64,000 bases of DNA from Clostridia bacterium (GTDB taxonomy: Bacteria > Bacillota > Clostridia > Christensenellales > CAG-138), in assembly GCA_017545535.1 (NCBI GenBank), contig JAFWMS010000027.1, positions 1-64,000 on the forward strand, read 5' to 3'. Made by a program: the position numbers and the translations under genes. The notes below the pieces were generated by a model. That model saw only the letters and a program-made list of their open reading frames with translations, did not search any database and was not told the origin of the DNA. Shown here in pieces: positions 44,067 to 52,514 of the stretch. Each line of letters begins with the position of its first letter. The first letter of the stretch is position 1.

Positions 44067-44878
44067 GCATTGTTTCGCTTCCAGCCGCAGAGGCCGGCGC
44101 CGATCAGGACGATATACTGGCAATACAACAGCCACATCATGGTGAGCACCATGGCCGCCATGCTTCCATACAGGGTCAGGTCGACTAAGCGGCCGGCGTA
44201 AAGAGAGAACAGGGCAGAAAAGAGGATCCAGGCCATGGCGGACAGAGCTGCGCCTGCGCGCACCTCGCGGAAGGAAAGCTGCTGGCCGGGGATGGAGCGA
44301 TAGAGAAAGACGAACATCAGCCACAGCAGCACCGCCATGACCAGGTATCGAAGCCACAGCACAGGGCCCAGAAGCGCAGCGAGATTTGGATACATCAGCC
44401 CCATCACCAGAACGATCCGAGAACCGAAAACCAGGACCGCCAGGGACAGCAGGAGCGCTGTCAACAGCGCCATAGTCAGCAGGATGGCTCTGAACCTTTG
44501 CTGCAGATAGTTGGTCCTTCGTTCAGGATCGACCATGGCCGTCATGCCTTTGAGCAGTTTGGAGAAAGCCTGAGCGGAGGAAAAGAGCAGCACCACCATG
44601 GAAATGGGCAGGGCGGGGAATACGTTTTCGTACACGTTGGTCAGGATGCCCTTCAGCAGTCCCGCCACAGCCGCCGGGGCAATGCCGTCCATCAGGTGCA
44701 GCAAAGCCGCCTCGGAGACGCCCACGCAGGGCACCAGAGAAGCGGCCAAGGCAGCCATGGGGAACAGGGACAGGAACATGTAGAAGGCGCAGGAGGCGGC
44801 ATAGGTGGCCAAACCCCGGCTGCTCAACGCCTCGGCGAACCTTCTGACTCGATTGAACCGGGTATACAGTTTAGCCAC
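44039..44878 (-). CDS. YihY/UPF0761 family inner-membrane protein (BrkB-like)
   Basis: A 279-residue protein with six predicted membrane helices. The family opening is visible in RGLATYAASCAFYMFLSLFPMAALAASLVP, followed by PISMVVLLFSSAQAFSKLLKGM and the last helix region SMAAMVLTMMWLLYCQYIVLIGAGL. The molecular function of the family is not settled. The start is GTG 44878, eight bases inside the end of rpe, without a strong ribosome site. It is the last gene of the def operon. Its 3' end overlaps the convergent lipoprotein gene, and no terminator is visible between them. Confidence 0.9.
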   Translation of the reverse strand: MAKLYTRFNRVRRFAEALSSRGLATYAASCAFYMFLSLFPMAALAASLVPCVGVSEAALLHLMDGIAPAAVAGLLKGILTNVYENVFPALPISMVVLLFSSAQAFSKLLKGMTAMVDPERRTNYLQQRFRAILLTMALLTALLLSLAVLVFGSRIVLVMGLMYPNLAALLGPVLWLRYLVMAVLLWLMFVFLYRSIPGQQLSFREVRAGAALSAMAWILFSALFSLYAGRLVDLTLYGSMAAMVLTMMWLLYCQYIVLIGAGLCGWKRNNAYWAESLST

Positions 44879-45515
44879 GAAGCAGCCGGATCATTTCCTT
44901 GGGGTCGGTGGCGGTGAACACGGCGTTGCCCGCCACCAAAACGGTGGCCCCCGCGGCCCTGCAGCGAGGCGCCGTCTGGACGTTCACACCGCCGTCCACC
45001 TCGATCTCAAAGGACAGCCTCCGTTCCGCCTTGAGGGCGTTCAAAGCTTCGATCTTTTTCAGGACCTGGGGGATGAACTTCTGCCCTCCGAAGCCGGGGT
45101 TCACGCTCATGAGCAGCACCAGATCGCAATCTGCCAACACCTCCTCACAGAGAGCGAGGGGCGAGGCCGGATTCAGCACCACGCCCGCCCGCATCCCGGC
45201 GGCATGGATGGATTGGAGCACCCGATGGATATGCTTTTCCGCCTCCACATGGAAGGTGAGGATGTCCGCGCCGGCATCCCGGAAGGGATTCACCCAATCC
45301 CCCGGCCGCTCCACCATGAGGTGTACGTCCAAGGGCAGCTTCGTATAGGGCCGGAGGGCCTTGCACATGGCGGGGCCAAAGGTGATGTTGGGCACGAAAT
45401 GACCGTCCATCACGTCGAAGTGGACCCAGTCCGCGCCGCTTTCTTCCAACATCTTCACGGCCTCGCCCGTGCGGGCGAAGTCGGCGGAAAGGATGGAGGG
45501 GGCGATCTTAATCAT
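44871..45515 (-). CDS. rpe: Ribulose-phosphate 3-epimerase
   Basis: A 214-residue TIM-barrel enzyme interconverting ribulose 5-phosphate and xylulose 5-phosphate in the pentose phosphate pathway. Motifs: APSILSADF, HFDVMDGHFVPNITFGP (metal ligands), LDVHLMVERP, LLMSVNPGFGGQKFIP and EVDGGVN. AGGAGG stands before the ATG at 45515, inside the end of rsgA (8-base overlap). This is the standard Firmicutes order rsgA-rpe. Confidence 0.97.
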   Translation of the reverse strand: MIKIAPSILSADFARTGEAVKMLEESGADWVHFDVMDGHFVPNITFGPAMCKALRPYTKLPLDVHLMVERPGDWVNPFRDAGADILTFHVEAEKHIHRVLQSIHAAGMRAGVVLNPASPLALCEEVLADCDLVLLMSVNPGFGGQKFIPQVLKKIEALNALKAERRLSFEIEVDGGVNVQTAPRCRAAGATVLVAGNAVFTATDPKEMIRLLRG

Positions 45516-46374
45516 ACTGGTGTTTCCTCCTAAAGGTAAAATCGTTGGCGATCTGGACATATCGCTCATATCGGGCGGGGGAGAGGCGTCCGTCCGTCAG
45601 CAGCGCCTTCACGCCGCAGCCGGGTTCGCTTCGATGCATGCAGCCCGGGAAGCGGCAGGGGTCGGCCAGGGCAAACTCGGGATAGCAGCCCAAGAGCAGC
45701 TGCTCGTCGAAGCTGTCCGGCTCGTACAGGGAGAATCCAGGCGTATCCAGCAGCGCCCCGCCGAAGCAGGGCCATAGCTGGGCGTGACGGGTGGTGTGGC
45801 GGCCTCGGTCCGTCTTGCGGGTCAGCTCCCCCACAGGCAGGTCCAGCTCCGGGAGCAGGGCGTTCATCAGGGAGGACTTCCCCACGGCGGACTGGCCCGC
45901 GAAGCAGCAGATCTTGCCCCGGATAGCGTCCTGCAGGGCGTGGAGCCCTTCCCCTGTCCTGGCGGACACCACGACCCGGGGAAAGAGGCGATAGTCCCGT
46001 TCAAAGGCCTCCCGTATGGAAGGGTCGGCTTCGTCCGCCTTGTTGAGCACCAGCACCGGCTCGATGTGATTCAGCTTCGCCTGGACGATCAACTTGTCAC
46101 ACAGCAGCCAATCCGGCTCCGGCAGATGGGCGGAGATCACGATGAGCAGCCGATCCACGTTGGCCACCGCCGGCCGGATCAACAGGTTGCGGCGGGGCAG
46201 TATGGCGTCGATCTGGGCGTATCCGGAGGCGTGGAGGGTAAGGGTGACCCGGTCGCCCACCACCGGCGTGATGCCCTCCTTGCGAAAGGCGCCTCGCGCC
46301 TTGGAGGTGATCACGCCCTGATCCGTGGACACATAGTAGAAGCCGCCCACTCCCTTTATGATAGACCCTTCCAT
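45508..46374 (-). CDS. rsgA: Small ribosomal subunit biogenesis GTPase RsgA
   Basis: A 288-residue circularly permuted GTPase that checks maturation of the 30S subunit. An OB-fold N-terminus (about 1-65) is followed by the G domain with G4 before G1: VLNKADE, then the P-loop GQSAVGKSSLMN, the G2 region RHTTRHAQL and G3 DTPGFS. The C-terminal zinc site is CRFPGCMHRSEPGCGVK. GGAG is 10 bases before the ATG. Next to prkC and rpe as in Bacillus (yloQ). Confidence 0.97.
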   Translation of the reverse strand: MEGSIIKGVGGFYYVSTDQGVITSKARGAFRKEGITPVVGDRVTLTLHASGYAQIDAILPRRNLLIRPAVANVDRLLIVISAHLPEPDWLLCDKLIVQAKLNHIEPVLVLNKADEADPSIREAFERDYRLFPRVVVSARTGEGLHALQDAIRGKICCFAGQSAVGKSSLMNALLPELDLPVGELTRKTDRGRHTTRHAQLWPCFGGALLDTPGFSLYEPDSFDEQLLLGCYPEFALADPCRFPGCMHRSEPGCGVKALLTDGRLSPARYERYVQIANDFTFRRKHQYD

Positions 46375-46380
46375 GGCTTT

Positions 46381-47919
46381 TTACTCCGAAAACTTCACGT
46401 CCTGGGTCCGCACTTCCTCTCCGTTCACCAACAGATACAGGGTGCGGGTGGCAGGGTCGTTGCTGTATACCGTGGCGCTGATGGAGACCATGGTCTCCTT
46501 GGTGCGGACGGTCTCATAGACGATCACGGAGTAGTCGATGTTCTCCGTATTGCTGGTACGGTACACGATCTGTACCAGGGAATCGTTTTCGGCGATATCC
46601 AGCATGAAGGACACGTCGGCCTTATACTTGCCGTGTTTTTCCAAAAGCAGGGTCAAACGCACCTGGTCCGTAGCGTCGGCCGGGGCGGTGGCGGGGATGC
46701 TCTGCGCGATGATGGTGCCGGCACGGCTGTCCCCGGAGGCGTATTCCGGGGCGACGAAGATGTTGGAGATCCCGGCCACATGGAGGGTCCGCAGGGCGTC
46801 GTCCAGCCGGAATCCGACCACGGAGGGCATCCGGCTAGCGTCCGGCGTGGGAAGCTGGCTGGACACGGTGACGCTGGCCACGGTGGGCGGTGCGGCCGTG
46901 GCGGGGTCTATCTCCTCCACAGGCTCCCCGCTGCCCGAGCACCAGTGGTTCACGAAGCCCAGGTAGGCCAGGAAGATCACCAGAATAGGCGTGAATACGG
47001 AGATGGAGATCCAGGCGTACACGGATAGGGACATGCGGCGGCCGGGCGTCTTTTGCTCTTTCGATTCTCGGTCCCGGGCAAAGGTGCCGTTGGGGTGGGA
47101 GAGGGAGCGGATCAGGTCCGAACGCATGAGCTTGGCGCTGGCATATCGCTGCTGGGGATCCTTCTCGATGGCCCGCAGCACGATGTCGTTGAGCGCCGGC
47201 GGGATGGCGGGGTTCAGATCCTTCGGCGGGGTGGGGGTGGCCGACAGGTGCATCAACGCCGTGGACACGGTGGTATCCCCGATGAAGGGAACGGTGCCGG
47301 TGAGCATCTCATACAGAGAGATGCCGGCGGAATAGATATCGCTCTCCGCGGTCACGGGCAGCCCCTTGGCCTGTTCCGGGGAGATGTAATGGACGGAGCC
47401 GATCACGTTCTTGCCGGAGAAGGTCATGGTGCTGGCGGTGACCTCCCGGGCGATGCCGAAGTCGGCCAGCTTTGCCTTGCCCCGGTTGGTGACGATCACG
47501 TTTTGCGGCTTCACGTCCCGATGGATGATCCCATGGGCGTGGGCATAGGAAAGGGCGTCCAGAATCTGGCTGCAAATGCCGATGGCCCTTTGGACGGACA
47601 GATGGCCACTGGGGCTCTCCTGGATCAGCTGCTTCAGGGTCTTTCCTTCCACATATTCCAAAACGATATAGGGGACCCCGTTGTCGTCGCCCACGCCGTA
47701 GGCCCGCACGATATTCTCGTGGGACAGCTCCAGACTGGCCCGGGCTTCCCGTTCGAACCGGCGCAGGAACTCCTGATCGTTCAGGAACTCCTCCCGCAGC
47801 ATCTTGACGGCGACCACCTTCCGGGTGGACATGTTGATGGCGCGATAGACGCGGGCCATACCGCCGCTGCCTACCTCGCGAATGACGCGATACTTGTTGT
47901 CGATGATATCCGGCGTCAA
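46381..47919 (-). CDS. prkC: Serine/threonine protein kinase with PASTA domain (PrkC-like)
   Basis: A 512-residue transmembrane kinase. The Hanks-type kinase domain (about 9-270) has GSGGMARVY, the ATP Lys in VAVKML, the catalytic loop HRDVKPQNV and DFGIA. One membrane helix lies at about 296-322. The extracytoplasmic part carries a single recognisable PASTA-like repeat (MPSVVGFRLDDALRTLHVAGIS...), fewer than the three or more common in Firmicutes, then a beta-rich region of about 90 residues. Such kinases sense peptidoglycan or lipid II and control growth, cell wall and spore germination. It overlaps prpC by four bases. Confidence 0.95.
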   Translation of the reverse strand: MTPDIIDNKYRVIREVGSGGMARVYRAINMSTRKVVAVKMLREEFLNDQEFLRRFEREARASLELSHENIVRAYGVGDDNGVPYIVLEYVEGKTLKQLIQESPSGHLSVQRAIGICSQILDALSYAHAHGIIHRDVKPQNVIVTNRGKAKLADFGIAREVTASTMTFSGKNVIGSVHYISPEQAKGLPVTAESDIYSAGISLYEMLTGTVPFIGDTTVSTALMHLSATPTPPKDLNPAIPPALNDIVLRAIEKDPQQRYASAKLMRSDLIRSLSHPNGTFARDRESKEQKTPGRRMSLSVYAWISISVFTPILVIFLAYLGFVNHWCSGSGEPVEEIDPATAAPPTVASVTVSSQLPTPDASRMPSVVGFRLDDALRTLHVAGISNIFVAPEYASGDSRAGTIIAQSIPATAPADATDQVRLTLLLEKHGKYKADVSFMLDIAENDSLVQIVYRTSNTENIDYSVIVYETVRTKETMVSISATVYSNDPATRTLYLLVNGEEVRTQDVKFSE

Positions 47920-48644
47920 AGCTCAACACCTCCTTCGTTCCGCACGATGACCAGGGAGATGTTGTCTTGGCTGCCCCTATCGTAGGCCTGCTCCACCAGG
48001 GTATGGCAGAGCTCGTCCAAGTCCTGCTTTTTTTGCACCTCAGACAGGATGTCCGCCTCGGAAAGCACGTCGCACAGGCCGTCTGAGCAGAGCAGGACCG
48101 TATCCTTGGGATTCCAGCGGGTATAGAAAACGTCAGGCTCGAAGGAGGACTCAGAACCGATGCAGCGGGTGATCACGTTCTTCCGGGGATGATTTTTCGC
48201 CTCTTCGGCGGAGAGGAAGCCACGGCGCACCAGCTCCTGCACATAGGAGTGGTCGAAGGTGACCTGCCGGATCTCGTCACCGGAGACGTGATACAGCCGG
48301 GAATCGCCGATGTTGGCGGTGATGAAATGGTCGTGATAGAAGATGGCGGCCACCAGCGTGGCGCCCATGCCCCGTAGGTAGCTGTCGCCTTCCGAGGCGG
48401 TGAGGACCTGGGCGTTGGCGTTGAAGAAGGCGTCCACCAGCACGTTTTGCGGCGCGTCACAAAGCTCCCGGGTCCAGGTGTCCAGCGCTTCGATGGAGAT
48501 ACGGCTGGCTACCTCTCCGGCGGCGTGACCGCCCATGCCGTCAGAGACGGCGGCGATCAGCGGATAGTGGGGATCGAATCGGGTGAACACCACGTCCTCG
48601 TTGTTGGCGCGGCGCCCCTGTATGGATAGGCTACTGTATCTCAT
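47916..48644 (-). CDS. prpC: PP2C-family protein serine/threonine phosphatase (PrpC-like)
   Basis: A 242-residue metal-dependent phosphatase that reverses the action of the adjacent kinase. Signatures: GRRANNEDVVF, AAVSDGMGGHAAGEVAS with metal-binding Asp, the segment ANIGDSRLYHVSG, LLCSDGLCDVL and GSQDNISLVIV. AGAAGGAGGG precedes the ATG. It overlaps prkC by four bases and rlmN by 14, so the three are tightly coupled. Confidence 0.96.
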   Translation of the reverse strand: MRYSSLSIQGRRANNEDVVFTRFDPHYPLIAAVSDGMGGHAAGEVASRISIEALDTWTRELCDAPQNVLVDAFFNANAQVLTASEGDSYLRGMGATLVAAIFYHDHFITANIGDSRLYHVSGDEIRQVTFDHSYVQELVRRGFLSAEEAKNHPRKNVITRCIGSESSFEPDVFYTRWNPKDTVLLCSDGLCDVLSEADILSEVQKKQDLDELCHTLVEQAYDRGSQDNISLVIVRNEGGVEL

Positions 48645-49671
48645 GGATCACCCTCCTTCTCAACTGTCCGCAGGCGCCGTCGATATCGGCGCCCATCTCC
48701 CGCCGCACGGTGGCGGAGGTATGCTCCTCAGCGAGCCACCCGGCGAATTGTTCCGCGTGGGCCCGGCTCACACCCAGCAATGATCGCTCCTTCACGCTGT
48801 TCAGCGGGATCAGGTTCACATGACAGACCATGCCGCGGAGGAGCTTTGCAAGGGCCGATGCGTCTTGCCTTGAATCGTTCACACCCTCCACCAAAGCATA
48901 TTCGAACACCACGCGACGCCCCGTTTTTTCGGCATAGGTCTTGGCCGCCTGGATAAGGTCGGCGACGGGGTACACGTTGGCGATGGGCATCATGGTCTTG
49001 CGCACCTCGTCGGAGTGGGCGTGGAGGGACACGGACAAGGTCACGTGGGGCGCGTCCTCGATCAGACGGTAGATCTTCGGTACCAAACCGCAGGTGGACA
49101 GGGAGATGTTCCGGGGGCTGATGTTCAGCTCCTCCGGGCTGGTCACCCGTTTCAAAAAGGTGACCACGTTCTCATAGTTGTCCAAGGGCTCGCCGCTGCC
49201 CATAAGCACGATGTTGGTCACGGACCGGCTCCAACCCTCCCGGGGCGGCTCATCCTGCTCCATGAGCTTGAGAAAGCTCAGCATCTCCCCGGGACGCAGG
49301 TCCCGTACGCAGCCCTCCAGGGTGGAGGCGCAGAACTTGCAGCCCATGCGGCAGCCCACCTGGGTGGAGATACAGGCCGTGTTCCCGTAGCTGTAGTGCA
49401 TGAGCACCCCTTCCACCAGGTTGCCGTCCTCCAGCAGGAACAGATATTTGATGGTCCCATCCTTGGGGGAGATGAGCTTTCGCTCGATGACGCTGCCGCC
49501 GTAGGGCAGGGCGGAGAGTTTTTCCCGCAGAGCTTTGGGCAGATTGGTCATCTCCTCCGGCCGGGCGCCCTTGTTGAGCCACGCCATCACCTGATCGGTG
49601 CGAAAGCGCGGCTGGCCCCATTCCGTCATGAGGGCAGAAATGCCGGTTTTGTCCAGGTCCGTCAAATACAT
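48631..49671 (-). CDS. rlmN: 23S rRNA (adenine-2503-C2)-methyltransferase RlmN
   Basis: A 346-residue radical SAM enzyme that methylates C2 of A2503 in 23S rRNA and A37 in some tRNAs. The radical SAM cluster motif is CRMGCKFCAS. MGSGEPLDNYENV is the SAM-binding GEP motif, and LSTCGLVPKI and NLIPLNS fit the family. The C-terminal region, where the second catalytic cysteine normally lies, reads TSATVRREMGADIDGACGQLR, with the cysteine present. AAGGATGA precedes the ATG. Confidence 0.97.
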   Translation of the reverse strand: MYLTDLDKTGISALMTEWGQPRFRTDQVMAWLNKGARPEEMTNLPKALREKLSALPYGGSVIERKLISPKDGTIKYLFLLEDGNLVEGVLMHYSYGNTACISTQVGCRMGCKFCASTLEGCVRDLRPGEMLSFLKLMEQDEPPREGWSRSVTNIVLMGSGEPLDNYENVVTFLKRVTSPEELNISPRNISLSTCGLVPKIYRLIEDAPHVTLSVSLHAHSDEVRKTMMPIANVYPVADLIQAAKTYAEKTGRRVVFEYALVEGVNDSRQDASALAKLLRGMVCHVNLIPLNSVKERSLLGVSRAHAEQFAGWLAEEHTSATVRREMGADIDGACGQLRRRVIHEIQ

Positions 49672-50903
49672 TTCGTCATCCTTGCCATGTAGAATCCGCC
49701 GGTGCCGTCCCGCTGGGGCAACAGCTGCCGTTGGTCCTCCAAAGTAAACTCAGGGTGCACCTTCAAAAAACTTTCCACCTGCCCCTCGTTTTCTCTGAGG
49801 GAGATGGTGCAGGTGCTGTAGCACAGGATCCCCTCTGGCTTGACCAGCCGGGAACAGCTTTCGAGCAGGGTGGCCTGGACGCTGCACAGGGCGGCTACGT
49901 CCTGCTCCTCTCGGCGCAGCATCACGTCCGGCTTCTCCCGAAGCAGGCCCAAACCGGAGCAGGGCACGTCCAGCAGCACCCCGTCGAAGCAGGGGGCGGC
50001 ATCCTCGGGGATCCGGGAGGCGTCCTTCTCCTCACACTTCGCCTGGACGTGGAGACGAGCGAAGGTCCGCTCCATCAGCTCCACCCGATGGGGATGGAGC
50101 TCATAGCAGGTGAGGTCGATATCTCCCGCCGTCAGGGACCACAGGTAGGCGGCCTTCCCGCCGGGGGCGGCGCAGGCGTCCAGCACCTTCTTGCCCCGCA
50201 TATCCCCCATAAACCGGCAGATGGCCATGGCCCCTTCGCCTTGGACGGCGATCTTCCCCTCCCGAAAGAGGGACAGGGAGGACAGGGGGATGCTCCGCTC
50301 CAGACGAAAACAGTTGTCGTCCACCCGTCCCCGGGTGAAGGGGACCGGCAGCGATGCTGCCAGCTCCTCGTTGGTAAAGGGCCACTGGGCCCGAACCTCC
50401 ATGGCCGGAAGCTCCCGGGACAGAAACTGCACGGTCTCCGTCTCCCCAAACCGATCCAGCCATTCCCGCAGAATCCAGTCGGGACAGCCAAACAGTATGG
50501 ACAGCCGTTCCACCGGGTCCGAGGGCAGGGGAGGGAGATTGTCTCTTTCCCGCAGCACCCGGCGCAAGACCCCGTTTACCAGCCCAGCCAAAGCGCCCTT
50601 GCCGCATTCCCGGGTCAGCTCTACGGCCCCGTTTACGGCGGCATGATCCGGGGTATCCATGAAGAACAGCTCCGTCATAGCGAGGCGCAGGATATTGCGG
50701 ATCACCTTCTTCTGGGGCTTCACGTAGAAGGAGAGCATGTAGTCCGTCCACCGCAAATGCTCAAGAGCGGTGTACACCAGGGAGCTTATATAGGCAAGCT
50801 CCGATGGTTCCCGCCGCACCTCCTTCAGCCGCAGGTTGGCGTAGGCGCCGTCCTCCACCACGTCCATGAAGACCTGCAGGGCGTCTCGACGGGGGCTGCT
50901 CAT
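49662..50903 (-). CDS. rsmB: 16S rRNA (cytosine-967-C5)-methyltransferase RsmB
   Basis: A 413-residue enzyme with an N-terminal NusB-like RNA-binding domain (about 1-130; SPRRDALQVFMDVVEDGAYANLRL) and a C-terminal SAM-dependent m5C methyltransferase domain. The SAM site is LDACAAPGGKAAYLW, the first catalytic cysteine region is LLDVPCSGLGLLREKPD and the second CYSTCTIS. The start at 50903 overlaps the fmt stop by four bases; the frame extending to 51101 lies inside fmt and is rejected. Confidence 0.96.
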   Translation of the reverse strand: MSSPRRDALQVFMDVVEDGAYANLRLKEVRREPSELAYISSLVYTALEHLRWTDYMLSFYVKPQKKVIRNILRLAMTELFFMDTPDHAAVNGAVELTRECGKGALAGLVNGVLRRVLRERDNLPPLPSDPVERLSILFGCPDWILREWLDRFGETETVQFLSRELPAMEVRAQWPFTNEELAASLPVPFTRGRVDDNCFRLERSIPLSSLSLFREGKIAVQGEGAMAICRFMGDMRGKKVLDACAAPGGKAAYLWSLTAGDIDLTCYELHPHRVELMERTFARLHVQAKCEEKDASRIPEDAAPCFDGVLLDVPCSGLGLLREKPDVMLRREEQDVAALCSVQATLLESCSRLVKPEGILCYSTCTISLRENEGQVESFLKVHPEFTLEDQRQLLPQRDGTGGFYMARMTKCI

Positions 50904-51829
50904 GAAAGCACGCTCCCCGCAATGTTTTTGCCCCGCAAAAAGGCTTTCCCGTCCAGTTTTTTGCCACCGGGGGCCTGCATCTCCGTGATCTCCAGCGCGC
51001 CATCCCGGCAGCGCAGGAACAGGCCCTTCTTTGCGTCCCCAAACAGACCGCCCACAGGCAGCCCTTCCGGCGGTTCCGCATCGGAAAGGACCGTGCGCCA
51101 CAGCTTCAGCTTCTCCTCGCCCAGCAGGGCGTAGGCCCCGGGCCAGGGGTTGGTGCCCCGGATAAGGTCATGGATCGCCTGCCGCGGGGCGGAAAGATCG
51201 ATTTTGCCGCTGTCCCGGGTGAGCATCCTACAATAGGTGGCCTTCTCTTCATCCTGAGGCACGGGGGAGAGCTCTCCCCGTTCCAGAGCGTCCAAGGTCC
51301 GCATAAACAGCTCTGCCCCCAACTCGGCCAGCCGGACGGCCAGCTCCCCATAGGTTTCGTTCTTTCCCAAAGGCGTTTCGGCCTTCAAGAGCACGTCTCC
51401 GGCGTCCATCCGCTTCACCAGCTTCATGGTGGACACGCCGGCCACCGGCTGCCCGTCGATCACCGTTTGCTGCATGGGCGAGGCGCCCCGGTAGAGGGGC
51501 AGGAGGGACCCATGGACGTTGATGGCACCCAGGGGTGGGATGGACAGATTCTCCTCACTGAACAGCTGCCCAAAGGCCACCACAGCGTAGAGATCCGGCG
51601 CTAAGGCGCGGATGGCTGCGCAGCCTTCCGCGCTCCGGATCCTTTCAAACTGATAGACCGGAAGCCCCAGCTCCAGCGCCGCGGCCTTTACCGGCGGCGG
51701 CGTCAGGATGGCTTTTCGGCCGACGGGCCGATCCGGCTGGGTGAACACAGACAAGGTGTGATCGGACTTGGCCAGGGCTCGCAGGGTGGGCACGGCGAAT
51801 TCCGGCGTTCCGAAGAAAGCGATACGCAT
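50900..51829 (-). CDS. fmt: Methionyl-tRNA formyltransferase
   Basis: A 309-residue enzyme that formylates initiator Met-tRNA using 10-formyltetrahydrofolate. It has IAFFGTPEFAVPTLRAL, QPDRPVGRKAILTPPPVK, the catalytic core AINVHGSLLPLYRGASP (Asn, His) and DAGDVLLKAETPLG. The C-terminal OB domain follows from about 205. It directly follows def (4-base gap), so the genes for adding and removing the formyl group are cotranscribed. Confidence 0.97.
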   Translation of the reverse strand: MRIAFFGTPEFAVPTLRALAKSDHTLSVFTQPDRPVGRKAILTPPPVKAAALELGLPVYQFERIRSAEGCAAIRALAPDLYAVVAFGQLFSEENLSIPPLGAINVHGSLLPLYRGASPMQQTVIDGQPVAGVSTMKLVKRMDAGDVLLKAETPLGKNETYGELAVRLAELGAELFMRTLDALERGELSPVPQDEEKATYCRMLTRDSGKIDLSAPRQAIHDLIRGTNPWPGAYALLGEEKLKLWRTVLSDAEPPEGLPVGGLFGDAKKGLFLRCRDGALEITEMQAPGGKKLDGKAFLRGKNIAGSVLS

Positions 51830-51833
51830 GGAA

Positions 51834-52319
51834 TTATTCTTCCTCCCCCTTGAAGTCGGCGGGCGGTTCCTTCACCAGGGGCAGATATACCTTCCCATCC
51901 AGATGGTCGCACTCATGGAAGACCGCTCGGGCAAAAAGCCCCTCGCCTTCGTATTCGAACAGGTCACCGTTGCGGTCGTAGGCCTCCACCTTCACGTAGT
52001 TGGGGCGTTCCACGTAGCCGCTTTGACCGGGGAAGGAGAGGCAGCCCTCCATGCCGCCCTGGACTCCGGAGGATTCCAAAATATGAGGGTTCACCATCTC
52101 CACAGGGGCGTTCTCGCCCTCAGGACCGCCCACGTCGATGACCACCACCCGGCGAAGCACCCCCACCTGGGGGGCGGCCAGACCCACGCCGTCCGCCTCG
52201 TACATGGTATCGAACATATCGTCGATGAGCTGGGAGAGCCGACCGTCGAAATTGGTTACCTCCCGGCATTTCTTATACAGACAAGGGTCCTTGTCCTTGC
52301 GAATGGTTCTGATCGCCAT
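51834..52319 (-). CDS. def: Peptide deformylase
   Basis: A 161-residue metalloprotease that removes the N-terminal formyl group from nascent proteins. The three active-site motifs are GVGLAAPQVGV, EGCLSFPG and FHECDHLDGKVY (HExxH form with C-terminal Asp). It leads a nine-gene minus-strand operon def-fmt-rsmB-rlmN-prpC-prkC-rsgA-rpe-yihY. AGGAGG precedes the ATG, and a strong promoter lies just upstream. Confidence 0.97.
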   Translation of the reverse strand: MAIRTIRKDKDPCLYKKCREVTNFDGRLSQLIDDMFDTMYEADGVGLAAPQVGVLRRVVVIDVGGPEGENAPVEMVNPHILESSGVQGGMEGCLSFPGQSGYVERPNYVKVEAYDRNGDLFEYEGEGLFARAVFHECDHLDGKVYLPLVKEPPADFKGEEE

Positions 52320-52347
52320 GGCATACTCCTCCTATATACATTATGCT

Positions 52348-52376
52348 ATTATACCCTGTCGCCATCCTTTTGTAAA
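52348..52376 (-). promoter_or_regulatory. Sigma-A promoter of the def operon
   Basis: On the minus strand TTTACA (52371-52376), 17 nt, TATAAT (52348-52353), with a leader of about 22 bases. Confidence 0.85.
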
Positions 52377-52396
52377 GAAAGCCAGTCGTTTTTGTC

Positions 52397-52417
52397 CGGT
52401 TGAGTGACGCTCAACCG
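52397..52417. repeat. Inverted repeat between the divergent def and HTH-LiaF promoters
   Basis: The 8-bp arms CGGTTGAG (52397-52404) and CTCAACCG (52410-52417) have a 5-base spacer. A further GGTTGA half copy follows at 52420-52425. It is placed as an operator for the adjacent HTH regulator would be; binding is not shown. Confidence 0.55.
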
Positions 52418-52477
52418 TCGGTTGATACAATTTTTTGCAAAATATCCGTTCGGATGATGGTCCAACCGGCCTGTATA

Positions 52478-52486
52478 TGGTATGAT
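52478..52486 (+). promoter_or_regulatory. Extended -10 promoter of the HTH-LiaF fusion gene
   Basis: TGG plus TATGAT (52481-52486), an extended -10 with a poor -35 (TGGTCC). The leader is about 22 bases. Confidence 0.55.
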
Positions 52487-52514
52487 GAGGCCATCAAAAA
52501 CACGGGAGGTCACT

